Source of the DNA: Chiua virens
Lineage: Eukaryota; Basidiomycota; Agaricomycetes; Boletales; Boletaceae
Assembly: GCA_019787685.1 (NCBI GenBank)
Contig: JAHNUO010000003.1
Span: 1,550,001-1,614,000, forward strand
DNA length: 64,000 bases
Direction: 5' to 3'
Shown here: piece by piece, positions 1 to 10,438 of the stretch
Layout: the number at the start of each line of letters is the position of its first letter
Position numbering within the stretch: the stretch's first letter is position 1
The notes under the pieces: model-generated
The model's database searches: none
The model's input: only the letters and a program-made list of their open reading frames with translations
Told to the model about the DNA's origin: nothing
Position numbers and translations under genes: made by a program

Positions 1-2
1 GT

Positions 3-116
3 GACGACAGCGAACCGGAGGATGCTCCTACTACTCCCAAACCATCCAATTACGCCAATGAGGCTCCACCAGCTGGCCCCGTCAATGTGCCAACGATTAC
101 CATCACACGATTTTAG
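3..116 (+). CDS. 3' end of an unidentified protein
   Basis: Only the last 37 codons are inside the window. The frame opens at base 3 and ends at the TAG at 114-116. The tail is acidic at first (DDSEPEDAP), then rich in Pro, Thr and Asn, and ends TITITRF. It looks like a disordered C-terminus. The frame has no internal stop and codon composition fits coding sequence, but no domain is visible and the function is unknown. It could also be a last exon whose acceptor lies upstream of the window. Confidence 0.45.
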   Translation, partial: DDSEPEDAPTTPKPSNYANEAPPAGPVNVPTITITRF

Positions 117-177
117 ATGGGAGGAATATCTATTAGTATCATGTATACCACTGCCATTAATCTGTTAACTACGGGGG

Positions 178-2425
178 TCATCTATTCTGCTCTATATCCA
201 CATTCTTTACAGAATGTGTACTTTTCCTTGACCCAGAGAACTCAGCGCATGTGTTGAGTTCTGTGTCCAGATTGAGGAGTTCTCCTTGCAACTGGGAGAT
301 CTCGTCGTGACGTCTGTCAACAAGATCTTGTACACCCTTGCACGCTGTCGAAGCCACGATCGTCACATTGTCGTCCACGATCCTCTGAACAGTACTCTAT
401 GGACAATCAGTGTCAGTGATTGTTCACGGGGAACACAACTCATAAACGCATGCCTGAAGATCACGCGTCAATCCTTCTCCAATCCTTCCGGCATCCTGTA
501 GCCATCTCTGCTTCGCCCGTTCCCATTTCCCGACTGCCCACCGGATACCGCCCACCGCAAGCAGCACACCCGAACCGATTGCCGTTCCTATTTCCGTACC
601 TGCCCCCAGGCTAAGAATATGTTCACCGAATGCTAACCACCACCCTAGGCCGGCACCACTGAGTAGACCACCAAATGTAGCAACGACGGCACCCTGTGCT
701 TCTCGATGCAACTTTGCCGTGGTGTATTGAATCAACTGACTCCGGCGGTCTTGTATCGGCCGCGTCAGACTAGTCACTGTCAGAGCATGGGTAGGCGAAT
801 GTTCCAGTTGTTGAAGTTGGTTTTCCAAGACAGGCGAGCGAAGAGAGGACGAGGAGGCTGCCGATATAAGACCGGAGGTGAAGGTAGACAGCTCTCTCTG
901 GGTAGATTCCAGGCGTCCGGTATGTAAAATAAGCTGGTTCTCACCAACATGAGACCATTGCGTGTCATTTCGACCAAATGTCTCACCTGATTCTCCAGTC
1001 CTTTACACCATTGACCCTGGACAGCAGCGGAAACAAGTGTGCCTATTTCGTCAACCCGCCAGACCATCTTCAGGAACGTAAGAGATCCCAGCACTGCGTT
1101 CAGTTCCTTCATACTCTGCGACAACGCCTTTTCAACCTTGCTGTCCGTTCCCGGCTTGCCGAGTATGTCATGCCTCGTACTTTCTTGTATCCGTTGTACT
1201 TTGGACAACAAGGCCTCAATCTTAGTAGCCACAAGTGCAACATCTTTCTCGGCGCTCTCGACCAACCGGAAGCTTGCAGAAAGAGCACCATGGACTTGCG
1301 TATATGCTGTGCGCTGTCGGATATCCAATATAGATGTCTCGGACGTTTTTCTCGGACTGAGGACCGCATCGATCGCCGAGGTGACGGTGGATATTCGAGA
1401 AGCAAGGGTGTCTCTTTGGTACCTGTCGACCGTGGATGGTGATGTCGGGTTGGCTTGCAGCGCAGTGACTGCGCCCAGAGCTTGTCTGGGGTCAACGAAC
1501 AGAATATGACCTGGTCGACACCCAAACCTTGACAACGTCTGAGAAACGAACTGACGGTGAGACTCGGCAGCCGAGCTCGATGTCAGTATGAGGATGGTGT
1601 TTGGTTTATCGAGCAGGTGTTTGGCTCGGGCAGCGAGGTCAGAAAGAGGCGTGACGATGGGGTCGCAGAGGAGTAGGAGGACGTCGCTATGCAGCAAGAG
1701 ACTATCTGTCTCCTCGTTGATACTGGCCAGGGAAGCAAGATCGGGGAGCTCAGTAAGTTGAATGGGATGTGAAAACCGTTGGAGCCAATCCGATGGACTA
1801 AAAAGCTCTTCGGCAAATGCGGCGGGTTTACCATACCTGTATAGCATTTCATACAATATTTGACGGCAAGAAATAAGAAGGGCTTACTGGATATTGACGG
1901 AACTGGGGGTATTCTTCCACCTGTTGCGCAGAATATCGCTATATGTAGGATCGGAAGAAAAAGGGTCTTCCAAAAGTGCCGTGACAAGGTCTTGGGAACA
2001 AGGCCACTTGTCCAAACCACAGACTACAGGGAGTTCGGGATGAACGGACATACAAGACAACCGCAAAACCACTCACCAACAATACTGGCCATTGAAGGTA
2101 CCTGGTCTGAACCAGAGATTAGTTCGGCAATTGATCTTTCTAGTACATTGGACCAGAAAAAGGACGAGTCTGGTCCTACAGCGCCATCCTCAGTAGAAAG
2201 GCTTCGCGGTAAAAGAGACACGGCTTTCTGCAACAGCTCGGATGTGCGAGCTTGAGTGGGAGACTGCCAGTTGCTTCCGACCGGAGCAACGTTGGTAAGG
2301 GATCGACCATGATCATAATCTACAGCGAAACTTTTGGAACGGACAAAGACGGTGTAGGGCAACCTAGCGGGAGTGTTCACGCTGGGAGTTGCAACTGAAT
2401 TGCGGAGGACGCGACATGCTTGCAT
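178..2425 (-). CDS. Mitochondrial membrane protein, Mmc1-like C-terminal domain
   Basis: The ATG is at 2425; a frame-compatible TTG lies two codons upstream. The N-terminus (MQACRVLRNSV) is basic and Ser/Thr-rich like a mitochondrial presequence. Introns are visible near 2030-2080, at about 1834-1884, a GTGAGA...ACCAG intron of 53 nt near 930-990, and one of 51 nt near 390-440; removing them gives one open frame to the TGA at 178-180. The middle part (VLLLLCDPIVTPLSDLA, LILTSSS) resembles a degenerate nucleotide-binding fold. A Gly/Ala-rich hydrophobic pair (GGLLSGAGLGWW and GSGVLLAVGGIRWAVGKW) forms a hairpin-like membrane segment, followed by a coiled tail. This layout recalls fungal proteins annotated with an Mmc1 C-terminal domain. 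The family call is from memory of that architecture, and the biochemical role is not known to me. Confidence 0.6.
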
Positions 2426-2468
2426 GCTCAACTCATAGTACTACTTGAACGAAAACGAGTTTTTCAAG

Positions 2469-2482
2469 GTATCACGTGATAC
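2469..2482. promoter_or_regulatory. 14-bp perfect palindrome with CACGTG core
   Basis: GTATCACGTGATAC is a perfect inverted repeat. It lies 44 nt upstream of the ATG of the Mmc1-like gene and just past the stop of the POLK gene. TCACGTGA is the classic site for bHLH factors of the Cbf1/TFE class. Similar cores occur upstream of other genes here (8217, 13261, 20555, 24026, 52385, 58389). Binding is inferred. Confidence 0.5.
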
Positions 2483-2491
2483 ACTCTACTG

Positions 2492-5198
2492 TTATTTTAA
2501 CCGCATCTGATTCTTGCTACTTGGTTTGAATCCCAATTTCTTGGGACTGCTTGCCTCGACCTGTGCTTCCATGATAGCCCCCTTGCTCAAACAAAAGTCT
2601 ATGTGAGAATTGAGTCCTTGGTTGTCCGTGTTCAGTTGCTTGTTACAGATTGGACAGCTATGATGTTCTGGTTCAAGTTGCCAGTGACTAGAAGGATCGG
2701 AACCCGATGCAGATGCCTCAGATGCTTGAATCGCGTCTCCGCGACTCGTTGCCTCCGAACACAAATTTGCCTTGATGGCCGAGTTTGGTTTGTCGCGCCA
2801 GTTCGACAGTGTGTCGTCAGGTCCTTCCATGGTTTCATCACCGTGTCCGGGGTGGTCCAAATCAAGCCCTTCCTCCTCGAAGAACGCTGGCATAGAATCA
2901 TCCTCCTCTTCAAGTTCGGGATCCTCTCCTATGTCTACCTCCAGCTTCGCCTTCTTCCGTGACGAGCCTGGAGTTTCGAGAAACTAGACACGTGGTTCAA
3001 CTAGTTGTGTCATCCAGCAGTCCTTCTGGCGTACTTACCCGCTTGATTCCACCAGTGGGCTCTGCAGCATGCAGATCCTTGAGCTTTGTTACTCGCAGAC
3101 CAATCAGTCGTATTGTCAGCGGCAGTTCCGGAAGCAACAATTCTTTGCCAATCTAAGAGAATATGGTCAACACGAGAGGAGCTACGAATTTACGAGTAGA
3201 CATTCTTACTGCGAAGAGATCTTCCTTTTTCTGGCTGACCCAGCGATCAAACGATTTTGCTCTCGTGAAGACTAGTGCAGAACCATCAGTCCCGATGACA
3301 ATGCAACGTGGACGAGAGATGCTACCTTCAAAATTGTCAAGTTTGCATTTCAGGGTGACAGTTTTTCCTGTCCAGCCACCTGATACCATGTCCCGCGCAA
3401 GCTCATCAGAAACATCCTCGAGTTTTGAAAAGATCAGATGTTTGTCGCTCAAGGCACGGAACGTCCTGATACCGAGTCAGGATCTGTCGAGTACCTGTTC
3501 AATACATCATTACCTTTCAGCACCTATACTCTTCCGTTCCTCTCGTCTTCCTGCCTGGACCACGTTCGAAGTGATACCGAGATAAGTTCTGAGCAAGAAT
3601 CGTAAACCAAACTGCTTGTCCATTAAATATAATGTTGTTCTGTGGTCGTAAATGTCCCCACAAGTCTGCAGAAGTGCAAGCGTAAGGTGAGCAAAGAACC
3701 CATAACCACAAGTTTTCAGACGTACCCTGATACCAATGGCATCGAGGAGTCTCTCGTGTACTCTGCCTATCCCGGGCACCTTGCGTATGGGTAAGTCATG
3801 CATAAACATTTTGATAGAATCACGATCGAAAGCAAGATAGTACTGTCCGTTAGGCTTGTTCTGTGCAAGGAGTGAGCGCGAGCTTCTGCCGAGACCTTGG
3901 ACTCTCGCACCTTATCCGATGAAATCTATGATGTCAATTGGTCAGTGGTTGTTTGATCAACGAAATACTGGTGTCTGTCGACTGACCTTTGCTAGCATCT
4001 GACCCGATTCGAGTTAATGTCGGAGGGCACGGCATAGCAGTTTCAAACCTTGTTAGGAGCAATACCAGCGCTCACCGTTAGCTGTGTTTCATCAGTGAAC
4101 GGTCGTCCTCATCTCCTGTACGCAGGCTTCTGCATCAAGCTGATGGTCCGCACAGTACTGTGTAATACTATACGTGCTTCAAGTCTGCCCACTTGGACAT
4201 GGCAAGACATCGCCACTTACTTGAGGTACCCTTCGTCGCAACCGGCAGCGAACATATTTGGATCATACCTCCGGAATATCTTCATACATCGTTCCGACAT
4301 TTCGGAATAACGTTTAAAGTTGAGTTTGACAACGATGAGATCTGGACAGAGCTTCTTGGCAACAAATTCTACGTGACATGGTTAAGGAACCCCCCCAAGG
4401 CAACTGTCATTCTCTCACCTGCCATCCCTGAGCGAACGCCGTACTTGCGTGCTTCGTAAGAAGCGGTGGAGAGCACCCCACCACCAACCTGGAGGTCGCC
4501 ACTCAGCAGCATGGAACCAAATGGGATACCGAAGACATACACCAAACGGTTTTCCCTTGAGGGAAGGGTCGTGAAGGAGCTCTACACTTGCGTAAAACGC
4601 GTCCATGTCGACGTGCACGATTGTCTGGCTGAGGTCACGCTCATCTTCGAGCTCTTCGAGCTGTGTACCGTCATAATCGTTATAACACTGCACGCGACGA
4701 CCGGTTCGCTCACTCACGATATGGTCGACCTGTCTTTCTATCGCGCCTGGAGTTATCTCGATGGTCTCGGAGTAGCTCAGTGACATGCCGGGAAATATCA
4801 CGCACGGACTATCGACGCCGTTCAAAGCTGCTTCACGCTGCTTGAGTATACTGTTGATTTTTTCGGACAACTCCTTGTCTTTTCGTTTCTCATTCTACGA
4901 TCGACGAGGAGAAAGCACAATCGCGGGTCACTCGCGTGGTCACGACCATACTACCAATGGAGCTGCTTGCCTCGTAGAATTTGGAGCCTTTAGACACTTC
5001 GGCGATGATACGGTTGATCTCATGTTGATCCTGGACCAGCCTGGACGGATAGGATTGCGTCAGTCTCTGGGTGGTCAATTGTTGGAACCTTCCGGAAACG
5101 GACCCAGCCTTGGTGGAGGAAGGGCCTGCAAGGCGTTTGAGAAGACTTGCAGACTCTTGAGAAGGTTCAGGAGGTGCTTGCCGGTCCTCGGACTTCAT
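2492..5198 (-). CDS. POLK: DNA polymerase kappa (Y-family translesion polymerase)
   Basis: Error-prone nuclear polymerase that copies past bulky minor-groove lesions. The start ([11 protein letters not shown]) is followed by the N-clasp ([17 protein letters not shown]). The first metal motif [11 protein letters not shown] lies near 4590-4640. Next come [23 protein letters not shown] and [15 protein letters not shown], the second catalytic acid pair, then SAGIAPNK and NKPNGQY. The thumb Hh[16 protein letters not shown] is near 3740-3800, and the little finger follows at 3150-3450. The C-terminus (2590-2700) has a UBZ4-type ubiquitin-binding zinc finger, CPIC...HIDFC. At least eight short introns are needed. 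Two oddities are reported as findings: the usual S-x-D-E-A motif reads G-C-D-E-G, and the frame breaks by one base near 4092-4098. Family assignment is secure. Confidence 0.9.
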
Positions 5199-5491
5199 GC
5201 ATAGAGTGGTACTCCTTAATAACAGCTGGCTCCGCTTTTCGACACAAATGAGTCACAGAGCAAACCAAGCCAAGGTGGCTGTGCAATCTCATTGACTCGA
5301 GGTCCAGACGTCCGAGGCTCAGAGTGCGTTTTCACTAGAAGGTCGAATACAAATCTCATATTTTATTTGATCCATGATGCATGACCGCTTAACTACGTGG
5401 TATATAAAATTTATGTGTGGCGACCGTCCCAAGGCTGGCTTGTGGGTCGAGGTTGCTAATATGGAAGGTATCCTCATGGGCAAAGCCACCT

Positions 5492-7403
5492 TCAGGTTGC
5501 GTCTGAAAAATTCAAAACGGCCAGGGCCGTGTCCCACTCCTGTGCATCATATTCGAGTGAAGCAGGCGGAGGAACGGGGACCTCTGAATCCGAATGAGAA
5601 GGTTGGATGGGGGTGGAACTCTGCTCCAAGATTCCTAGAGATGTGTACGAAGTCGACACGAACAGCTTCAAGAAGCCGGAGTCGAGTTGCGGTAGAGAGT
5701 ACGACCTTAGCTCAATCTCTAAACTTCCGTGCTTCGGGAGGGTCGGAATTGGGGGGGACGGTTGCGGGTGATAAAGAAGGTGGATGTCGACCCCGTTAGA
5801 ATCCATATACGCAAGATATGGCCATAGATCTCTGTCGGTGTGATTTCGGAGGACAACGTTGTAAGAATTTCCCAGCGTGCGTACGAGATCAACCTTTCCG
5901 TTTATCAAAAGATTTTGTCCCACCCGTCTCTGGTCGTGCGCATCAATAAGGTAAAGTTCCATCTGAACATGGTCACCGAAGGGATTCTCGGGATTTGTGC
6001 GATGAAGATGCATATGGTACCGTGCGGCTTCGTCTAGAATAAGTGCCGATCGTTCTTTGTCTTTCTTCTCTATTTTCAACACAGGCCGGTGGGGTGGCGC
6101 AAGTTGATTGAGGGGTTGCACTCGAACGGCCCGAGAGTGTACCCCGACGGATATATCCGCCATCGCGGAGTTTTCCACCTCGACAATGTTGAGCCCTTCT
6201 TTAACGGGTATGCCGTCGAGTTCATCGGGGCTTGGGCGGCAGAACAGATGTCGGAAGACAGATGAAAAAGTCTTCTTCATGTAGACTCGGAAAGGAGTGC
6301 GCGTGTTCCACCGCGTGATGCGTGCCCAAGACCCTCGACCACCGCGCCTGTTGATGCTCTTGCGCCTGGCAAGAGACCAAGTGGGGTGCACTTCGTACAC
6401 CCGGAAGCTGTCGAGTGATGGGTTGTGCGATCCGCAAATGTTATGGGAGTGGACACTGAACTCGGTACCTTCCATTACTCCATGAATCGCACCCATGTGC
6501 AGGCGCAGGCCGTCCTTGTCCCCCTCCACTGGGACGAAGTTGGTGTCCGGGACGAAAGGGACGCCATTGAGAAGAATACGATCTTTGTGTTGACCAAGGC
6601 AAACCGCGTGCTGGGGAATCTGCCCAACTGTATCGAGGCGCCCGGGAACCTCGAAGTATCTGAGCTGGTGAAAGGGCACTGCCTTTTTCATCGCCAGAAA
6701 TGCCCGTGTAAACCTTCCTCCTTCCTTCCATTCCGTCGCCATTGCCTTCGGGTTTGCACGCGGCTAGAAGCATGTGGGTGATACAATTGTCCTGGTAGAA
6801 TCCATGTTCCCCGTTGAACCTCTTCCCAATCGCGCCCCTCCACAGACCGCTGAACAGGTCCTCTTTTCGAGCCTTCTCTGTGGGAGTACAACGAATGCCA
6901 CGCCGATCTGGCACTTTCCCAGCCACTGACTGCGGGGACGAAAACGAACAATCCAGAATCAGGGTGATGTTGTCTCCCTTTACAGCACAGAGCTCGCCGA
7001 GCATGGAACACAGCGAACGGTCGGAGATGCCCGCAACCCTTCCCTCGGGACCTTTGGTGTCGTGGTCATAGGGGCAGAGGACCTGGACGTAGCGTGGTTT
7101 ACCCTCGCACCAGTCTCGAGGCGCAGGCATGCTGCTACCGTGGCCGGCAAAATAAACGACAAGGGCATCTCCCTGGGAAATCGCGGGATTGTTAACAAGA
7201 TGGCTCATAAATACGTCTTCGATGCGACGTTTGGTGGCTTCCTTGTTAACAAGGAGGGCAATATTGGCGCTAGGGGTTTGAAGGTCATTCGTCAGCCACT
7301 GCTTCACACGCCGTGCATCGTCGGCACAGGCCTCGAGGTTCCAAACACGTCCAGACTTGTAGTCGTCGATCCCAATGAGAAGGGCGAAGAGGCGACGAGT
7401 CAT
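5492..7403 (-). CDS. Caspase-fold (peptidase C14-like) protein, probably inactive
   Basis: The start is ATG 7403 (MTRRLFALLIGIDDY), which matches the first strand of the caspase p20 domain. No in-frame ATG lies nearby upstream. The catalytic His motif is intact (VVYFAGHGSS). The Cys motif, normally D-C-C-H-S-G, reads LILDCSFSS, so the nucleophile position is Ser and the following His is Phe. After the p20-like part (to about residue 220) the frame shifts by one base near 6705-6740 into a long second frame. That frame carries the region usual after the agaricomycete caspase domain (QHKDRILLNG) and about 300 further residues ending at the TGA at 5492. The only way to avoid the shift is a poor 46-nt intron (GTGCAA...GGAAG). 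Known agaric relatives are stand-alone cytosolic caspase-like proteins of unclear role. The fold is clear; proteolytic activity is doubtful. Confidence 0.8.
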
Positions 7404-8335
7404 CTATATAGAGAATATTGGCAATGAGTAAACAAGGGCAAAAGACACTTGCCTGTTGGTTGACGGCGACTTGGAGTGCAGAGATGATTTGGCTATGAGC
7501 CAAACAACCGGAAACCGAAAACCTCTTATATGTGCCAGGTGCACATAGCCATGCGCCATGGGGTCGCTTAGAAAGTAACTCAGAAGATAGGATCTGCTTA
7601 CATCGTCAGTGCCACATTGACCGTTGAGCTGCAGCGGACGGAAATGTAAGGAGCGCCATCAGACGCAGCGCCAGTCTAAGACTCGGTGGCGAGAATGGCT
7701 GCTATATGATACGGATACGAGGGCGAATCCGTAGCAGAGCCAAAAGGGAATTCGTCGACTAACAACGCGAAAGATCCTCGAAGTATGGATGTTCATGTTT
7801 TGAAGGATAAAGGTCCGTGAACGTAGAAGGGCATGATGCGGATCGAGGAAATTTTTAGGACAGCTATCCGAGTCTACGATCATATGACAAAGATTGGTGC
7901 GTGTTTGCCGTAAAACGCCTCATCAATGAACGCGTTTTTTGCATGAGTTCTCATGAGGCCATCAATGAAAGATGAACTGAACGAACGCGATCTAACCCGA
8001 GTGCCATGAACCACGGTGGTATAAATTGTACATGTCAATGTATTCGAACTGAAATACGAGCTGGGATGACGCCAACCTTGACGTTTCCAGCAGTGTTAGT
8101 GTCAATGCGCCAGGAATCTTTTAACCACCGCTGGGACCCGTGTTTCGATCAGACACTGCGCAGCGTGAGTGTAGCATGATGATGGTGGGTCTGGTCAGGG
8201 GTTGACTAAATGTAAGCACGTGCGCGTAAGTTCCCATTAGCTCCTGCTAGCACTTCACTACTTCCCTACCTACTACACCACACCACTAACACCTGCAAGG
8301 CTACATTTCCGCACGGGCCCACGGTGTGAGTCGCG
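7404..8335. other. Divergent intergenic region, caspase-like gene / ATG6
   Basis: This 932-nt gap separates two diverging genes. I see no supported gene; the longest frame (minus, 7659-7883) has no recognisable feature. A CACGTG E-box lies at 8217-8222, 114 nt before the ATG6 start. The 10-mer CATCAATGAA is repeated at 7921 and 7960. The stretch 8230-8290 is C/T-rich and may be 5' UTR. Confidence 0.5.
8217..8222. promoter_or_regulatory. CACGTG E-box upstream of ATG6
   Basis: A hexamer CACGTG lies 114 nt before the ATG6 start codon. The inferred binding factor is a bHLH protein. The position matches E-boxes near other starts in this window. Confidence 0.35.
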
Positions 8336-10062
8336 ATGAGCTACGTCTGTCAGCAGTGCAAGGAACCCCTGCAGGTACGTACCTCGGCTCTATCTGAACT
8401 GCGACATTCACTTCAAGCTATCTCGGATATCAGCTTGACGCGTCTCTTGTAGACCTTTCACCATCTCAATATGACATGCTTGCGGCATCCCTTCCACCGG
8501 CACCCTCTACACGTGTCATAGATATGACAGAAGCCGAGCAATTGGCTCGTCTTCCATCTTCTCCAGCCTCGAAAGCCGCATGGCAGCATGCAAAGCATCA
8601 AGACAACGCGGTTGCTTCGCCGCCCCTTTCTTCGCGTGCACAAGGGAAGCAACCCCAAAGCAACTATCCAGCTCCAAACGAGTCTTTTGTGCTTCTCCAA
8701 GACAGCGTCATACGTAACATACCATCTCCCTTGCCCCCTAACACTGCTCCCAGACCGACGACCACCCCTTCTAACAGCGCTCAATCAAAGAGCCCACCGC
8801 CGCCGCCATCATCGGTACCTACCGAACCCGGTCAACCGAACCCCACACCTATATCACATCATCTGCGCTCCACCATGCGCCTTTTCAATCTACTGACAAG
8901 TCGCACCGACATCGATCATCCGCTTTGTGCGGAGTGCACACAGATCCTTCTTAGTACCTTGCAAAGGCAATTAGAGGAAACTAAGAAGGAGCGTGACGGC
9001 TATCTTGCATTTGAAAAGGAAGTGAAGAAAGAAAGGGAACGTGAGAGCCAGGACATGAGTAGAGATGAGGCAGAAAAGAAGATCGAGAAATTCAAAGCAG
9101 AAGAGCGTGTCGCGATCGAACAACTGAGATTAGCTGAGCGGGAGAGAGATCAGCTAGACGAGGAGCTACGCGTGTTGGAATCGGAAGAGCAAGCCTTGGA
9201 GGAGGAGGAAGACGAGTGAGTGTAACTTAATGCACTATGACGATATTTTCGGCAACTGACGAGTTGCTAGGTTCTGGCGTACGCACAGTGAGCATCAGTT
9301 GGCCTCGGTCGGGCAAGCGGCTCTCCTTTCGTCCTTGCGGGCTGCATATGCCGCGGACTATGCTGCGTACGAGAAACTAGAACGTACGAACGTCTACAAT
9401 GATGCCTTTTGTATTGGTCACGATGGAGTCTTTGGGACTATCAATGGTCTACGGTTGGGCCGTGTGCCGGGCGTTCCAGTAAGTGACTCTGCTCGTTACT
9501 CCAACAGCTTATACGATGGGGAGCAGGTGGAATGGCCCGAGATCAATGCCGCATGGGGGCAGACACTACTGCTGCTGTATACCATTGGACGGAAACTAGA
9601 CTTTAGGTTTGACAAGTATGGACTTGCACGGTTTCTCGGAAATATATTGACGCACAGCCGCAGCTACCGCTTGATTCCAATGGGCTCCTTTTCGCGGATT
9701 GAACGGACAACTGGTGACAAGGCAACATACGAAATATACGGTTCGGGAGACCTCCACTTTGGTCGGCTGCTGCATAATCGCCGATTTGATTTCGCAATGG
9801 TGGCCTTCTTAGAGTGCCTGAAACAGTTGATGGATTATGTCAAGTCCCAGGACGCAGGCGTCGAATTCCCGCATCAGTAAGTAAGGACGAAAAGGTGCAA
9901 CGGGCTGTGTTCATGTAAAACAGGATCGTCAAGGATAAGATTGGGGAAGCGTCGGTCAAGTTACAGTTCAGCCAAGAGGAAGCGTGGACACGTGCGTTGC
10001 GGCACGTTCTGCTCGCACTCAAGATAATACTCAAATGGACGACCAATGGAGGGAATGGTTGA
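8336..10062 (+). CDS. ATG6: Beclin-1 / autophagy protein 6
   Basis: Subunit of the Vps34 PI3-kinase complexes that nucleate autophagosomes and act in vacuolar sorting. The protein opens [13 protein letters not shown], the conserved Cys pair of fungal Atg6. A long Pro/Ser-rich linker follows, then [12 protein letters not shown] and a coiled coil of about 90 residues rich in Glu/Lys/Arg ([14 protein letters not shown]...). The evolutionarily conserved domain contains [13 protein letters not shown] [44 protein letters not shown] and [12 protein letters not shown]. It ends [13 protein letters not shown] at the TGA at 10060-10062. The introns, including a 48-nt in-frame intron at about 9480-9527 that removes VSDSARYSN..., restore the family consensus VPVEW. 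The gene looks complete. Confidence 0.95.
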
Positions 10063-10438
10063 CAGTACTTTATTGTTGGTGCACATCAATATGTCCCATA
10101 TGAAGCTACATGACATGGGACGTGAACACTAGAGAATTTGCCAAAGATAGTGGGCCGAGATCGAGTCATGAGTCAGATGGGCAGGGGCGTGGCATCACAT
10201 CCAGGGCTCGTCCGTAATTGTAGGAGTTATCGTTTCGGACAGGAACTCGGACTTACAAATCACTGTTATCGGAAACGACATCCTGAGTAAACGATGGATC
10301 TCGCATATGCATCAGCAGGTTAATTCTGGTTGACTATATATCATCGTTGCTGTACGCTCTTCCGTCTACCCGCACCCGCAACTTTTTGGTGTCCCCCCCA
10401 ATCACCCAGGTTGCGCAATTCGCTGTTGATATCACCCA
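10063..10438. other. Intergenic region upstream of GSH1
   Basis: This 376-nt stretch has no coding signal. It contains GAGTCATGAGTCA at 10163-10175 (see separate entry), a TATATAT stretch near 10335, and a C-rich pyrimidine tract just before the GSH1 ATG, as is common at fungal transcription starts. Confidence 0.5.
10163..10175. promoter_or_regulatory. AP-1/Yap1-type site upstream of glutamate-cysteine ligase
   Basis: GAGTCATGAGTCA holds the canonical bZIP heptamer TGAGTCA at 10169-10175 and an overlapping second half-site GAGTCA. It lies 264 nt before the GSH1 start. In yeast GSH1 is a Yap1 target, so oxidative control is a reasonable inference and is not shown by the sequence alone. Confidence 0.4.

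Noticed and set aside
424..1525. Several open frames on the plus strand opposite the Mmc1-like gene
   Set aside because: They are shadows of the spliced minus-strand exons, with no domain content or splice support.
7404..7503. An upstream first exon of the caspase-like gene (AHSQIISALQVAVNQQ) joined by a GC-AG intron
   Set aside because: The frame starts with TTG and has no in-frame ATG upstream, while ATG 7403 fits the fold start. The splice-like signals may lie in a 5' UTR.
10330..10438. Start of GSH1 at 10330 (a longer frame)
   Set aside because: It is in a different frame from the conserved start; [12 protein letters not shown] at 10439 matches the family.
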